Shown piece by piece: positions 28,059 to 37,972 of a stretch of 64,000 nucleotides of DNA. The notes beneath the pieces are model-generated. The model saw nothing but the letters and a program-made list of their open reading frames with translations. It did not search any database and was not told where the DNA came from. Made by a program: the position numbers and the translations under genes. Each line of letters opens with the position of its first letter. The stretch's first letter is position 1. The stretch covers positions 372,001-436,000 of the forward strand of contig NZ_JXSK01000002.1 of NCBI RefSeq assembly GCF_001083805.1, given 5' to 3'. The stretch comes from Photorhabdus luminescens subsp. luminescens (GTDB lineage: Bacteria; Pseudomonadota; Gammaproteobacteria; Enterobacterales; Enterobacteriaceae).

Positions 28059-28601
28059 ATGAATACGCAGCCGTTACTAAATTTACTCGAAAAACAGGTC
28101 GATATATTGGCGGAAGAGATAGCGCCATTAGCAGACACCCCATTCTCTACTGCCCGGTTTGATCAGGCTTTATTTAACCGACACAGCGATAAACTCCGTG
28201 GTTATCTACATGAAGTCAGGCACAACATGGAACAACTCAAAGAGTGTGTTCAAGATCACCGAACCGCACAAGTCGCATTTCTGACTGAACGCCTGATTGC
28301 CCAAATAGAGGCATTAAAGCGTGAATTGTCCACCCAGTCATTGAGAAAAAAAGAGAGCCGATTTGAACATAAACAACAAGCTACTGATCTGTATCACAAA
28401 CTGGCTGAACATCAGGATTATGAACGCCGTCTGCTCGCAATGATCAATGATAGAGAGCTAAAATTGAATCAACAAACTACACTTAGTCATCAACAAAAAA
28501 TACAGAAAGAAATCGCGGCATTAGCCGGAAGATTAGCACGTTGCCGTCAATCTTTGACGCGAATTGAAAAATCAATTGAATACAAAGAGAACATGGACTA
28601 A
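28059..28601 (+). CDS. priC: Primosomal replication protein PriC
   Basis: A 180-residue helical protein of the PriC pathway that reloads DnaB helicase at stalled forks by displacing SSB. The N-terminal PLLNLLEKQVDILAEEIAPL and the LAALAGRL-type C-terminal helices fit the family. It is rich in Gln/Lys coiled coil, and a C-terminal QSLTRIEKSIE basic patch is seen. It is followed by rsmS 22 bp downstream, as in E. coli (priC-ybaM). Confidence 0.9.
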   Translation: MNTQPLLNLLEKQVDILAEEIAPLADTPFSTARFDQALFNRHSDKLRGYLHEVRHNMEQLKECVQDHRTAQVAFLTERLIAQIEALKRELSTQSLRKKESRFEHKQQATDLYHKLAEHQDYERRLLAMINDRELKLNQQTTLSHQQKIQKEIAALAGRLARCRQSLTRIEKSIEYKENMD

Positions 28602-28623
28602 CGATTCAAATGAGGAATACTTT

Positions 28624-28791
28624 ATGTCCGTCGAACACGCACCACCTGAAGTTCAACTTGCTGTTGATCTGATCTATTTACTGGAATGCAATGAAATCGC
28701 CCCTGAAATTGCACTCGCTGCACTAGAAATCGTCAAACACGATTACCAGGCAAAATTAGCTAAGCAGTCACAGTCAACGAAGGAATATTAA
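28624..28791 (+). CDS. rsmS: Small regulatory protein RsmS (YbaM, DUF2496)
   Basis: A 55-residue protein beginning MSVEHAPPEVQLAVDLIYLL and continuing ECNEIAPEIALAALEIV, the DUF2496 signature. The homologue in Pectobacterium (RsmS) affects exoenzyme and virulence regulation, and the E. coli copy is YbaM. The ATG at 28624 has GAGG 8 nt upstream; longer frames that reach into priC lack this support. It is co-transcribed with priC. Confidence 0.88.
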   Translation: MSVEHAPPEVQLAVDLIYLLECNEIAPEIALAALEIVKHDYQAKLAKQSQSTKEY

Positions 28792-28918
28792 ACGATTTAC
28801 TTCAAACATCTTAATAGATACCTTGATCGATACTAAAAGATTCACGTTTATCTTAAGTATGTGATCACACATTCATATCAATATTAGCCTTTGCAAAATT
28901 TCAAACGGCTTTATATCG

Positions 28919-29356
28919 TCACTCGCCCTTTCCACTATTTCGTTTAAGAAACGTTGAAGAATAATCATCCTCAGCAATTCGTGTGCAAAGCAACTCCCAT
29001 TCACAGCCTACACAAGCCGATCTTATGATCCCACGATTGAAAGCCCATCGCGCCTGTTTAAAATAGGTCTCATCAAGCCTCAATGTATGACCTATCTCAA
29101 TTGGTCGGCCCATAAGAGCACTCACGGCTTCCAAAGCTCGTCTATCCCGGACAATAACACTCTCGCCAAAACAATGAGGTTTGCCTTCTCCAAGCAAAGG
29201 GATACATATGTCATCCGGCCCTGCCACAATCAGGATATCTTCGTCCCGAATTCGAGGAATAATCCTATTGTAATTTTCAACAAAATCAGGGGAATATCCG
29301 TTACCTGCGTAGGTAAGAATACACAAAAGGTGATGACCTCTTAGAAATATTGTCAT
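28919..29356 (-). CDS. DUF1284 cysteine-rich protein
   Basis: A 145-residue protein recognisable as DUF1284: LRGHHLLCILTYAGNGYS at the N terminus, NYNRIIPRI, then GPDDICIP and a C-terminal ACVGCEWELLC. The conserved His8-His9 and five or more cysteines suggest metal or Fe-S binding, though no activity is established. The start at 29356 has GGGAG 7 nt upstream. In other bacteria DUF1284 genes are sometimes found near bioY, and here bioMNY-type genes lie 1.1 kb away. It sits in an island that replaces mscK of the E. coli order. Confidence 0.75.
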   Translation of the reverse strand: MTIFLRGHHLLCILTYAGNGYSPDFVENYNRIIPRIRDEDILIVAGPDDICIPLLGEGKPHCFGESVIVRDRRALEAVSALMGRPIEIGHTLRLDETYFKQARWAFNRGIIRSACVGCEWELLCTRIAEDDYSSTFLKRNSGKGE

Positions 29357-29478
29357 TATTGCGCTCCCAAACGTGATTAAGTGTTGCATTTTTATACAAT
29401 TAATGCTATACGATCGATATTAACCATCAATAGATCAATTTTTCTAATATAAAGAAAATCGGCTAGGAATCGACTATT

Positions 29479-30243
29479 ATGTCGTCACGGTGGATATCAA
29501 ACAAGCTTGTCAAATTATCATCAGAAAGCTTGCAGGCAATCATAGATAACAAGATTCCAGCAGCGATAATAGATGATTTTGCAACTAAAGAAGAAGCAGA
29601 ACAGCTTTCGTCTGCAATACTGAACATGAAGGCAAAGCCATATGAATTTGGAAAACCAGGGTTTTATTTGGGAAACCCACTCGCTCATTACCGCAATCGA
29701 CCAAAAGAGCAATATTTCGCTCAAGTTAGCGTAGCTGAGCAAGACTTCACCCAAATTATCAATCAAGCTTTTGATCCAATTACTCGGTTCATACGATATA
29801 TCAATCACGATACAAATTTCAGCGTTTCGGTCGCAAAAGAACCGGGGTTTGGCCCCTATTTTGCCGGTATCGTCCGGATTATCTCCGGTGGCTCGGATCT
29901 ACATGTGGACTATGCACCCACTTTTGCGAAAGGAAATTTAGTCGTCGGAGATATATCGACTCAGCTTGCCTGGAATCTCTATATTTTATCTCCCTCTCAG
30001 GGAGGAGAAACCGTGATCTATAATCAACCATTCAAAAGTACTGCGGTTGATAAAACATACAAACCGTATGACAGCGCTCTATTAGCTGATTGCGAATCTT
30101 TCACTTTCCGACCCCAAGTCGGCTCCGTCGTCATTTTTAACACCAGCAACCCTCATATTATCCTGCCTGCAAACAGCAACCGAATTGCCACAGGCTCCTT
30201 CATTGGTGTATTAAATGAGAAGAAGCTGATTTTATGGTCGTAA
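29479..30243 (+). CDS. 2-oxoglutarate/Fe(II)-dependent oxygenase-like protein
   Basis: A 254-residue protein with a prolyl-4-hydroxylase-like double-stranded beta-helix. Probable iron ligands are His142 and Asp144 in LHVDYAP and His226 in NPHIIL. Arg235 in NRIATGSFIG is placed to bind 2-oxoglutarate. The SQGGETVIYNQ strand (GGE) is typical. The substrate is unknown: small-molecule tailoring and peptide hydroxylation are both possible. It is transcribed divergently from the DUF1284 gene (122 bp gap) and convergently with bioY. Codon use is close to its neighbours. It appears accessory rather than backbone. Confidence 0.8.
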   Translation: MSSRWISNKLVKLSSESLQAIIDNKIPAAIIDDFATKEEAEQLSSAILNMKAKPYEFGKPGFYLGNPLAHYRNRPKEQYFAQVSVAEQDFTQIINQAFDPITRFIRYINHDTNFSVSVAKEPGFGPYFAGIVRIISGGSDLHVDYAPTFAKGNLVVGDISTQLAWNLYILSPSQGGETVIYNQPFKSTAVDKTYKPYDSALLADCESFTFRPQVGSVVIFNTSNPHIILPANSNRIATGSFIGVLNEKKLILWS

Positions 30244-30499
30244 TGCCTTTCAGTAAGATATCTGGAATCTGAACATTAAGATCACTTTTTCTTATTCTAC
30301 CGCCATTTTATATGTTGTAACAATTATCACGCGGGAAACGTCATGATATGCAGAAAAACTACAATTAATTGATATTATATCTTTAAGTTACCGTTGAGAG
30401 CTATCGTCCAGTCATCCAAGCCATAATCGGCATAATAATGGTGACACTTAGCGACAACTATTGGGTAATCACAAGCAAATATCCCCCCGCTATAAAAAT

Positions 30500-31048
30500 T
30501 TAAGAACGCGGTTCAAGAGTGGGATAAGCCCGACGAACCGTTTTCGCAATCAAAATAACCAGTATGATTTTAATAATATCTCCCGGTATGAATCCAATCG
30601 AACCTACGGTTGATTGCCAAATACTGATATTGGCAAATGCGGCAATCCACGGGATACCGATCGCATAAACAACCATAATTCCACCAAAGACAAGGAATAC
30701 AGCTTCCTTAAAGGTATTTAGGTTTGCAAGATTTTTCTCATATAAATAGCCGATAACAAAAGCAGCAATCGGCCATGCCAAAATAAAGCCGCCACTTGGA
30801 CTGAGAAATACACTCAATCCTCCCCTTCCTCCAGACATTACCGGTAATCCAACGGTAACAAGCACACAAAAGAGCAATAATGCTAATCCACCCCGTTTCG
30901 CGCCAATAATGGCGCCAGCAAGCATTGCTCCCATTGACTGCGCTGTTATCGGAACGCCTACAACGGGAAGTGTCAGTGGCGGAAATAAACCCAGCGCTAC
31001 GGTTAGAGAGGCAAATAGTGCTATATAAACAACATCTCTTGTAGACAT
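30500..31048 (-). CDS. bioY: Biotin ECF transporter S component BioY
   Basis: A 182-residue integral membrane protein with about six helices. BioY hallmarks are the VVGVPITAQSMGAMLAGAIIG segment and the GGRGGLSVFLSPSGGFILAWP loop, which bind biotin from the outer face. BioY works with an energising module, encoded here just upstream by the ecfT/bioN-like and ecfA/bioM-like genes. It is the last gene of the operon, 39 bp after bioN. The host also has other routes to biotin that cannot be seen here. Confidence 0.92.
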   Translation of the reverse strand: MSTRDVVYIALFASLTVALGLFPPLTLPVVGVPITAQSMGAMLAGAIIGAKRGGLALLLFCVLVTVGLPVMSGGRGGLSVFLSPSGGFILAWPIAAFVIGYLYEKNLANLNTFKEAVFLVFGGIMVVYAIGIPWIAAFANISIWQSTVGSIGFIPGDIIKIILVILIAKTVRRAYPTLEPRS

Positions 31049-31087
31049 TTAATCCCCTTTCTTTTCGATAAAGCCACAACCGCTGCT

Positions 31088-31717
31088 TCACTTGCTACTT
31101 GATTTATTTCTGTCAAATCCGGGATCATAGGACCTAGCTTCAATAGCAGCGGAAATATCGTCTGCCATTTTGAGCATTCGCACAATAACAGGAACTGCAA
31201 TTGCAATGATACTCTTATCGAGGCCTCTTGCTTTCTGCGCTTCTCGTACTTCTTCTGTAATTGACCCCAGAACAGGGATAAACCGCAAAGTAAGCGATAG
31301 AGCCAAGCTTACTTTTCCAGGATTGATGCCAAGATAATACAACCACCCAAGCCCCTTTTCCAATGCGCCGATCATATCAGAAGAGCGCGTAGTGAGAGTA
31401 ACAAGCGAGGCCAGCAGCAAAAGAGAGGCAAGACGAACCACCACAAGTACACCTGCGGTCCAGTGGTGTAAAAGCAATTGGACTATAAAAATAAGTACGA
31501 GTATCCATAGCGCCGACCGTAACTGCATCCAAGCAGTTTTTAATGAGATTTTGGCTAACAAGTATAAAAGTACGATGCCTGTCAACGCCGCAACAGAAAG
31601 ATCGATACGAGGAACAACGAAAAGCAATGTTCCCAGAATGACCAAAGAAATAATTTTAAGCCCAGGGCTAACTCGATGCACAAATGATGAACCAGGATTA
31701 TATCCAGACAGACTCAT
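31088..31717 (-). CDS. bioN: Energy-coupling factor transmembrane protein (EcfT/BioN-like)
   Basis: A 209-residue CbiQ/EcfT-family protein. It has four to five membrane helices and the conserved cytoplasmic coupling motif EAQKARGLD (variant of the A-R-G signature) followed by ARSYDPG near the C terminus. It couples the ATPase to the substrate-binding BioY. It overlaps the upstream ATPase gene by 4 bp. The short length is typical of dedicated BioN proteins rather than group II EcfT. Confidence 0.88.
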   Translation of the reverse strand: MSLSGYNPGSSFVHRVSPGLKIISLVILGTLLFVVPRIDLSVAALTGIVLLYLLAKISLKTAWMQLRSALWILVLIFIVQLLLHHWTAGVLVVVRLASLLLLASLVTLTTRSSDMIGALEKGLGWLYYLGINPGKVSLALSLTLRFIPVLGSITEEVREAQKARGLDKSIIAIAVPVIVRMLKMADDISAAIEARSYDPGFDRNKSSSK

Positions 31718-32388
31718 AGCATCATCCTTACATATTCAGGAATAGCAATAGAGGGTATGTCATCAACTACCACACGACCATCATCAAATACCAGAACACG
31801 ATCAAATCCCGACAAAAAATCAAGGTCATGAGATACTACAATCACGGTTTGAGATAAGTTATCAATTGCTTCGGCAACACGGCGCTTGTTTCGTAAATCC
31901 AGCAAGGTTGTAGGCTCATCGAAAATAATGTAATCGGGCTCCATCACCAGAACACCAGAAATCGCAAGGAGTTGTTTCTGACCACCACTTAAAAGATGGG
32001 CAGGATACTCCCTAAATTGAAGTAAATCATATCGAGAAAGCGCCTCTTGTGTTCTTTGTTGAATCGTGTCCTTAGAAAAACCAAGATTTTTCATTCCAAA
32101 GGCCAAATCTTCTTCAACGACTGGAAAAACGATCTGATTGTCAGGATTCTGAAATACGAAGCCCACCTTACGCCGGATCGCTTTACCCTCCGTTCTGGTG
32201 TTCAGACCATCCACCAAAACATCACCACTTTTCGGTACCAACAATCCATTAAGAAGACGTGCGAATGTACTTTTGCCACAACCGTTACTACCTATGATGG
32301 CAATCCGTTTTTCCTTTAGCTGCAAATTTAATTCTTTCAATATCACTCGCTCGCCATAGGCATGCGTTACATTTCGTATTTCCAACAT
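31714..32388 (-). CDS. bioM: Energy-coupling factor ATPase (EcfA/BioM-like)
   Basis: A 224-residue ABC ATPase. Walker A is GSNGCGKST (residues 33-41), the Q-loop is [13 protein letters not shown] (the QNPDNQ motif is typical of ECF ATPases), the signature is [14 protein letters not shown], Walker B is [12 protein letters not shown] and the H-loop is VVSHD. It is the first gene of a bioM-bioN-bioY operon and should power biotin uptake. A palindromic ACCGCGGT (32408-32415) lies about 20 bp upstream and could be an operator, though it does not match the E. coli BirA box. Confidence 0.9.
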   Translation of the reverse strand: MLEIRNVTHAYGERVILKELNLQLKEKRIAIIGSNGCGKSTFARLLNGLLVPKSGDVLVDGLNTRTEGKAIRRKVGFVFQNPDNQIVFPVVEEDLAFGMKNLGFSKDTIQQRTQEALSRYDLLQFREYPAHLLSGGQKQLLAISGVLVMEPDYIIFDEPTTLLDLRNKRRVAEAIDNLSQTVIVVSHDLDFLSGFDRVLVFDDGRVVVDDIPSIAIPEYVRMML

Positions 32389-32798
32389 AGATGGCTATCC
32401 CTTAACAACCGCGGTCAACAATATAACACTGCTCTTACTTAATGCTGTGTGTCTATAAAATCCGTAGGGAAAACTCAATCAATGTACTGATTTCAGCGTC
32501 ATCAACCAATTCCAACTTGCTGATATCACGAGCAGCTATTCCACGCTCGCCAAATCTAATCAGTACATTTTACACCGTCAGAATCTTCAAAATTTACCTT
32601 AGGTTATAGCTTTTTTTGACCTCTTACCTAACAAAACCGGCAACAGCATCTGATATTAGAAATATTTTTTGCTTAGTTCCCCAATCTCATCTCTTATATA
32701 ACAGCAGATAAACAAAGAGCATAAGATAATGACTTTTTGCCATTAGCCACATTGTTAGCAATTACCAAAATAGAATTTTCCTCTATTATTCTAGTTCT
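32389..32798. other. Intergenic region between bioM and acrR, with a possible gene remnant
   Basis: This 410-bp gap includes the bioM upstream region and, on the minus strand at 32569-32453, 38 open codons without a start. They read FGERGIAARDISKLEL then VDDAEISTLIEFSLRIL before a TAG. The composition is protein-like, but I cannot name a family. The rest (32580-32798) is AT-rich, and nothing else is seen. Confidence 0.35.
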
Positions 32799-33440
32799 TC
32801 ATTTTTCAGTGATTTTCATATGCTCACTATATTTAAGCATATCGATAAAACTGTCTACTAACGACTCCGCTTCTTTTTGAATATCAAAACTATCTGGCGC
32901 AAATAACCAATTTTCCAATAAGCCCGTTATCAATCCTCTTAACATGATAGCCGCTCTACGCAAATGAAGATTATAAGGAAGCTGACCTGATACAATACAA
33001 CCAGAAAGAGACTCTTCAATACGCACGTAGTCTGCAACACACAGCTCCTGACGGACTTCCACCAAGGCAGACATTTCACCGACAAACTCACATTTGTGGA
33101 AAAAAATCTCCATTAATAGCCGGTTTTTCGGATCGTCAACGACCGACGTCAGGATATGGATGATTAAAGTTCTTAAAATCAGGAGTGGATTATTAGGATA
33201 TTTTGCTTGATACTCTTTTTCTAATTCGTCAATCTTAGAATCTGTTATTCTACAAGCTTCGGAAAACAGGTCTACTTTATTTTTAAAGTGCCAGTAAATT
33301 GCCCCTCGGGTTACCCCTGCTGTTGTGGCAATATCTGTCAGTGAAGTAGCAGAGACACCGCGCTCAGAAAACTCTTTTATAGCTGCGTCTATAATCTGTT
33401 GCCGGGTCTCCTCAGCTTGTTGTTTAGTTTTTCGTGCCAT
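32799..33440 (-). CDS. acrR: TetR-family repressor AcrR
   Basis: A 213-residue repressor with an N-terminal TetR helix-turn-helix (SATSLTDIATTAGVTRGAIYWHFKNK) that is near-identical to E. coli AcrR, plus a ligand-binding helical domain. It represses the divergent acrAB efflux operon by binding the palindrome between the two genes. Ligands in the family include dyes, detergents and bile acids. The length matches E. coli AcrR (215). Confidence 0.96.
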   Translation of the reverse strand: MARKTKQQAEETRQQIIDAAIKEFSERGVSATSLTDIATTAGVTRGAIYWHFKNKVDLFSEACRITDSKIDELEKEYQAKYPNNPLLILRTLIIHILTSVVDDPKNRLLMEIFFHKCEFVGEMSALVEVRQELCVADYVRIEESLSGCIVSGQLPYNLHLRRAAIMLRGLITGLLENWLFAPDSFDIQKEAESLVDSFIDMLKYSEHMKITEK

Positions 33441-33468
33441 ACACTCTAATTTTAACCTAAAATGGATT

Positions 33469-33492
33469 TACATACATTCGCGTATGTTTGTA
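33469..33492. promoter_or_regulatory. AcrR operator between acrR and acrA
   Basis: A 24-bp imperfect palindrome with arms TACATACATT and reverse AATG-like TATGTTTGTA, around a CGCG centre, matches the E. coli AcrR binding site (arms TACATACATT and AATGTATGTA) in length and nearly all arm positions. It lies 29 bp from the acrR start and 78 bp from acrA, so one bound dimer can control both. Confidence 0.9.
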
Positions 33493-33569
33493 TTATAGCA
33501 TGCTGTTATTAATGGAGTAATGGTTTTACGGATTGAAGGGTCAACATCTAAAAATATTGAGGTTTACTT

Positions 33570-34763
33570 ATGCGAATAAACAGGGGAGTTTTGCCTCTGG
33601 CTACAGTACTGGTATTCTCAGGCAGCTTAGCTCTTTCAGGATGTAACGACAAAGGCTCTCAGCAGGGTGCTGGGAATCAACAGGCTCCTGAAGTCGGTAT
33701 CGTGACGCTGAAAAATGAACCTCTGATGGTCACGACAGAACTTCCAGGCCGAACGTCAGCCTTCCGCATTGCAGAAGTTCGTCCACAAGTAAGCGGTATA
33801 ATTCTAAAACGAAACTATAAAGAAGGTAGCGATGTAAAAGCAGGCACATCTTTATATCAGATAGATCCAGCAACTTACCAAGCTGACTACGACAAAGCTA
33901 AAGCTGAGTTGGCAAAAGCTCAAGCTAATGCAGAGATCGAACGTTTGACAGTCAACCGATATAAGTCACTGTTAGGTACAAACTATGTTAGTCAACAGGA
34001 ATTTGATAAAGCCAGCGCCGACTACGCGCAGATGAATGCTATAGTACAGGCAGCAAAATCGACTGTAGAGACCGCCCGTATCAATTTGGCATATACCAAA
34101 GTTACAGCGCCGATTAGTGGTCGTTCCGGCAAATCTACTATAACTGAAGGCGCTCTAGTTTCTGTTGGTCAACCAACAGCATTGACAACTGTTCAACAAC
34201 TCGATCCAATTTATGTGGATGTCACTCAGTCAAGTGATGATTATCTGCGTCTTAAAAATGAAATCGCCAAAGGTGTTGTGCAAAAAGGGGACAATAAGGC
34301 CAAAGTTCACCTGATCATGGAAAATGGCAAAAATTACAGTGAAACAGGTTACCTGGAATTCTCTGATATCACTGTAGATGAAACAACAGGCTCTATCACT
34401 ATTCGTGCTATATTCCCTAACCCAAATGAAGAGTTACTGCCAGGCATGTTTGTTCGTGCAAAACTGGAAGAAGGTATTCGCCGGGATTCAATACTCGTTC
34501 CTCAGCAAGGAGTTACCCGTACACCTCGTGGTGAAGCTACTGTCATGGTGGTTGGTGCAAACGAAAAAGTCGAACCACGCATTATCACAGCTAACCAAGC
34601 TATCGGTGATAAATGGCTAGTAACTTCCGGTCTGAAAGCAGGTGATCGGGTCATTGTTACTGGTTTGCAAAAAATTAAACCCGGCATACCGGTTAAAGCA
34701 GAAGAAGTGGACTTAAATGTAAAATCTGCTGCAAACCAAGCTGAACCTGCGAAAAAGTCTTAA
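33570..34763 (+). CDS. acrA: RND efflux periplasmic adaptor AcrA
   Basis: A 397-residue membrane-fusion lipoprotein. The signal peptide ends in the lipobox LSGC (Cys25 acylated). Barrel-sandwich and lipoyl half-motifs (VRPQVSGIILKRNYKEGSDVKAG), an alpha-helical hairpin (about 100-170, coiled coil) and beta-barrel domains follow in order. It bridges AcrB to a TolC channel. It starts the acrAB operon, with acrB 18 bp downstream. It is divergent from acrR and presumably repressed by it. Confidence 0.97.
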   Translation: MRINRGVLPLATVLVFSGSLALSGCNDKGSQQGAGNQQAPEVGIVTLKNEPLMVTTELPGRTSAFRIAEVRPQVSGIILKRNYKEGSDVKAGTSLYQIDPATYQADYDKAKAELAKAQANAEIERLTVNRYKSLLGTNYVSQQEFDKASADYAQMNAIVQAAKSTVETARINLAYTKVTAPISGRSGKSTITEGALVSVGQPTALTTVQQLDPIYVDVTQSSDDYLRLKNEIAKGVVQKGDNKAKVHLIMENGKNYSETGYLEFSDITVDETTGSITIRAIFPNPNEELLPGMFVRAKLEEGIRRDSILVPQQGVTRTPRGEATVMVVGANEKVEPRIITANQAIGDKWLVTSGLKAGDRVIVTGLQKIKPGIPVKAEEVDLNVKSAANQAEPAKKS

Positions 34764-34781
34764 TTTAGGAGTCGGTGATTC

Positions 34782-37700
34782 ATGCCTAAGTTTTTTATAG
34801 ATCGGCCAATCTTTGCATGGGTAATCGCAATTATCACCATGCTGGCTGGGCTGCTGGCAATTATGAAATTACCCGTGGCGCAATATCCTACTATCGCACC
34901 ACCGGCGATTTCTATCGCCGCCACTTATCCCGGCGCAGATGCCACCACTGTACAAAACACCGTTACTCAGGTTATCGAACAGAACATGAATGGTATCGAC
35001 AACCTGGTTTATATGTCTTCCGACAGTGATTCTGCTGGAAACATGAATATCACACTAACCTTTGAAGCGGGTACTGATCCCGACATTGCACAGGTACAGG
35101 TACAAAACAAGCTGCAACTCGCTATGCCTCTGTTACCACAAGAAGTGCAACAGCAAGGGATACGTGTAGATAAATCCACAGCCTCTTTCCTGATGGTTGC
35201 CGGATTCATCTCTGAAGATGGCTCCATGTCACAGGACGATATCTCTGACTATGTTGGCGCAACCGTCAAGGACCCTTTAAGTCGAGTAACGGGTGTAGGT
35301 GATACAATGCTTTTCGGTAACCAGTATGCCATGCGTATCTGGTTAAATCCTGACAAGCTCGTTAACTACAAAATGACGACCCTGGATGTAATAAATGCAA
35401 TCAAAGCGCAAAATAACCAAATAGCCGCCGGTCAATTAGGAGGAACCCCCCCCGTTCCAGGTCAACGCTTGAATGCTTCGATCATTGCTCAAACACGTCT
35501 AACCTCACCGGAAGAGTTCAGTAATATTCTTCTGCGCGTCAATACTGATGGTTCTCAGGTCCGTCTGAAAGATGTAGCAAATGTGGAACTAGGTGCAGAA
35601 AGCTACAACATCATTGCCCGCTATAACGGTAAACCTGCTGCGGGTATCGGTGTCAAACTAGCAACAGGCGCTAACGCTTTGGATACATCCAAAGCAGTAA
35701 AAGAAGCGCTAAAAAATATGGAACCTTTCTTCCCTCACGGGCTGAAAATCGTCTATCCATATGACACCACACCATTCGTTAAAATTTCTATTAACGAGGT
35801 GGTAAAAACACTCGTTGAAGCAATTATGCTTGTGTTCGTGGTAATGTACCTATTTCTCCAAAATTTCCGCGCTACACTCATTCCAACCATTGCAGTTCCA
35901 GTCGTGCTCTTAGGAACATTTGCAATACTCGCTACATTTGGCTATTCAATAAATACACTAACCATGTTTGCTATGGTTCTTGCCATTGGCTTATTGGTAG
36001 ATGATGCCATTGTTGTTGTAGAAAACGTTGAACGTGTTATGCAGGAAGAAGGTCTATCGCCAAAAGAAGCAACCAGGAAATCAATGGGACAAATCCAAAG
36101 CGCCCTAGTTGGTATTGCAATGGTGCTGTCTGCTGTATTTATCCCAATGGCCTTCTTCGGCGGTTCAACCGGTGCAATTTATCGTCAATTCTCGATTACC
36201 ATCGTATCTGCAATGGTACTATCTGTGCTGGTAGCCTTAATCCTGACACCAGCTCTATGTGCCACTATGTTGAAACCCATTGCCAAAGGTAGCCACGGTA
36301 AGCAGACCGGCATCTTTGGTTGGTTCAACCGCATATTTGACAAAAGTACCCACCACTATACTGACAGTGTCGGTCGTATTCTACGCAATACAGGCCGTTA
36401 TCTGGTAATTTATGTATTCCTGGTGGCTGGCATGGCCCTCATGTTCACACGTTTACCATCCTCCTTTCTTCCTGAAGAAGATCAGGGAGTATTGCTGACA
36501 ATGGTTCAATTACCTGCGGGGGCAACACAGGAACAAACAGAGAAAGTTCTGGATAAGGTAAGCGATTACTTCAATACAGAAGAAAAAGATCGTGTGGTTT
36601 CTGTATTTACCGTTAGTGGCTTTGGTTTTAGTGGTCAAGGGCAAAACACTGGGTTGGGCTTTATAAGCCTGAAAGACTGGGGTGAACGTTCTGGCGCTGA
36701 AAACAAAGTACCTGCTATTGTTGCCCGAGCTAGTGCTCACTTCCAGAAAATCAAAGAAGGTATGGTTTTTGCGTTTAACATCCCGGCAATTGTAGAGTTA
36801 GGTTCAGCAACCGGCTTTGATTTTGAATTAATTGATAAAGCAAACCTTGGACATGACAAGCTGACAGAAGCCCGTAACCAATTACTTGGCATGATACAAC
36901 AGCATCCAGATATGTTAGTAGGTGTTCGTCCTAATGGTCAGGAAGACACCCCCCAATACCGGCTCAGGATAGATCAGGAAAAAGCTGAAGCTCTCGGTGT
37001 TTCCATCGCTGATATTAACTCAACACTCAGCACAATGTTTGGTAGTAACTATGTGAACGACTTTATTGATCGCGGTCGTGTCAAAAAAGTCTACGTTCAG
37101 TCGGAAGCGCCTTATCGTATGCTGCCAAGTGATATCTACAAACTGTATGTCCGTAACAAACAAGGTGAAATGGTTCCATTCTCTGCCTTCATAGATACAT
37201 CCAAAGAACCGTGGACCTACGGTTCGCCACGCTTGGAACGTTACAACGGTTTGCCATCAATGGAAATTCTGGGTGAAGCAGCTCCAGGTAAAAGTACCGG
37301 TGATGCAATGGCCCTGATGGAAGAACTGGCATCTAAGCTACCAAATGGGATTGGTTTCGACTGGACAGGTATGTCCTATCAGGAACGCTTATCCGGTAAT
37401 CAGGCCCCAGCTCTGTATGCATTATCATTGATAGTGGTATTCTTATGTCTGGCAGCACTGTATGAAAGCTGGTCAATTCCATTCTCAGTTATGTTAGTAG
37501 TACCACTGGGTATCGTTGGGGCCTTGTTAGCAACAACATTCCGCGGTTTAGATAACGATGTTTACTTTAAAGTTGGCTTGTTAACCACTATCGGTTTGTC
37601 GGCGAAAAACGCGATACTCATCGTTGAATTCGCCAAGGATCTGATGGAAAAAGAAGGCAAGGGGTTGATAGAAGCTACGCTAGATGCAGTAAGAATGCGT

Positions 37701-37931
37701 CTTCGCCCAATCCTAATGACATCACTAGCATTTATGTTAGGTGTTATCCCCCTAGTACTAAGTAATGGTGCAGGCTCCGGCTCTCAAAACGCAGTGGGTA
37801 CTGGGGTATTAGGCGGAATGATTGCAGCAACCTCACTAGCAATCTTTTTCGTACCAGTATTCTTTGTAGTTATAAGACGACGTTTCAGTAAGAAAACGGA
37901 GGAGATTGAACCTGCGTCAGAATCTCATTAA
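34782..37931 (+). CDS. acrB: RND multidrug efflux pump AcrB
   Basis: A 1049-residue inner-membrane trimeric proton/drug antiporter, the same length as E. coli AcrB. The proton-relay aspartates are in [15 protein letters not shown] (near 407-408), and the lysine partner is in [15 protein letters not shown] (near 940). Twelve membrane helices and two large periplasmic loops are evident. It expels dyes, detergents, bile salts and antibiotics. It is followed by a strong terminator. Confidence 0.97.
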   Translation: MPKFFIDRPIFAWVIAIITMLAGLLAIMKLPVAQYPTIAPPAISIAATYPGADATTVQNTVTQVIEQNMNGIDNLVYMSSDSDSAGNMNITLTFEAGTDPDIAQVQVQNKLQLAMPLLPQEVQQQGIRVDKSTASFLMVAGFISEDGSMSQDDISDYVGATVKDPLSRVTGVGDTMLFGNQYAMRIWLNPDKLVNYKMTTLDVINAIKAQNNQIAAGQLGGTPPVPGQRLNASIIAQTRLTSPEEFSNILLRVNTDGSQVRLKDVANVELGAESYNIIARYNGKPAAGIGVKLATGANALDTSKAVKEALKNMEPFFPHGLKIVYPYDTTPFVKISINEVVKTLVEAIMLVFVVMYLFLQNFRATLIPTIAVPVVLLGTFAILATFGYSINTLTMFAMVLAIGLLVDDAIVVVENVERVMQEEGLSPKEATRKSMGQIQSALVGIAMVLSAVFIPMAFFGGSTGAIYRQFSITIVSAMVLSVLVALILTPALCATMLKPIAKGSHGKQTGIFGWFNRIFDKSTHHYTDSVGRILRNTGRYLVIYVFLVAGMALMFTRLPSSFLPEEDQGVLLTMVQLPAGATQEQTEKVLDKVSDYFNTEEKDRVVSVFTVSGFGFSGQGQNTGLGFISLKDWGERSGAENKVPAIVARASAHFQKIKEGMVFAFNIPAIVELGSATGFDFELIDKANLGHDKLTEARNQLLGMIQQHPDMLVGVRPNGQEDTPQYRLRIDQEKAEALGVSIADINSTLSTMFGSNYVNDFIDRGRVKKVYVQSEAPYRMLPSDIYKLYVRNKQGEMVPFSAFIDTSKEPWTYGSPRLERYNGLPSMEILGEAAPGKSTGDAMALMEELASKLPNGIGFDWTGMSYQERLSGNQAPALYALSLIVVFLCLAALYESWSIPFSVMLVVPLGIVGALLATTFRGLDNDVYFKVGLLTTIGLSAKNAILIVEFAKDLMEKEGKGLIEATLDAVRMRLRPILMTSLAFMLGVIPLVLSNGAGSGSQNAVGTGVLGGMIAATSLAIFFVPVFFVVIRRRFSKKTEEIEPASESH

Positions 37932-37950
37932 ATACTACCAACAATAACCA

Positions 37951-37972
37951 GGAGGCCGTCAAATCGGCCTTC
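37951..37972 (+). terminator. Terminator of acrAB
   Basis: An 8-bp stem GGAGGCCG / CGGCCTTC (one G-T wobble) with loop TCAAAT lies 20 bp after acrB and is followed by TTAAAT. Confidence 0.8.

Noticed and set aside
32401..32420. A biotin-repressor (BirA) box before bioM
   Set aside because: TTGACC-GCGGTT is palindromic, but the two half-sites lie adjacent, not 14-16 bp apart as in the BirA operator. It is noted only as an unassigned dyad.
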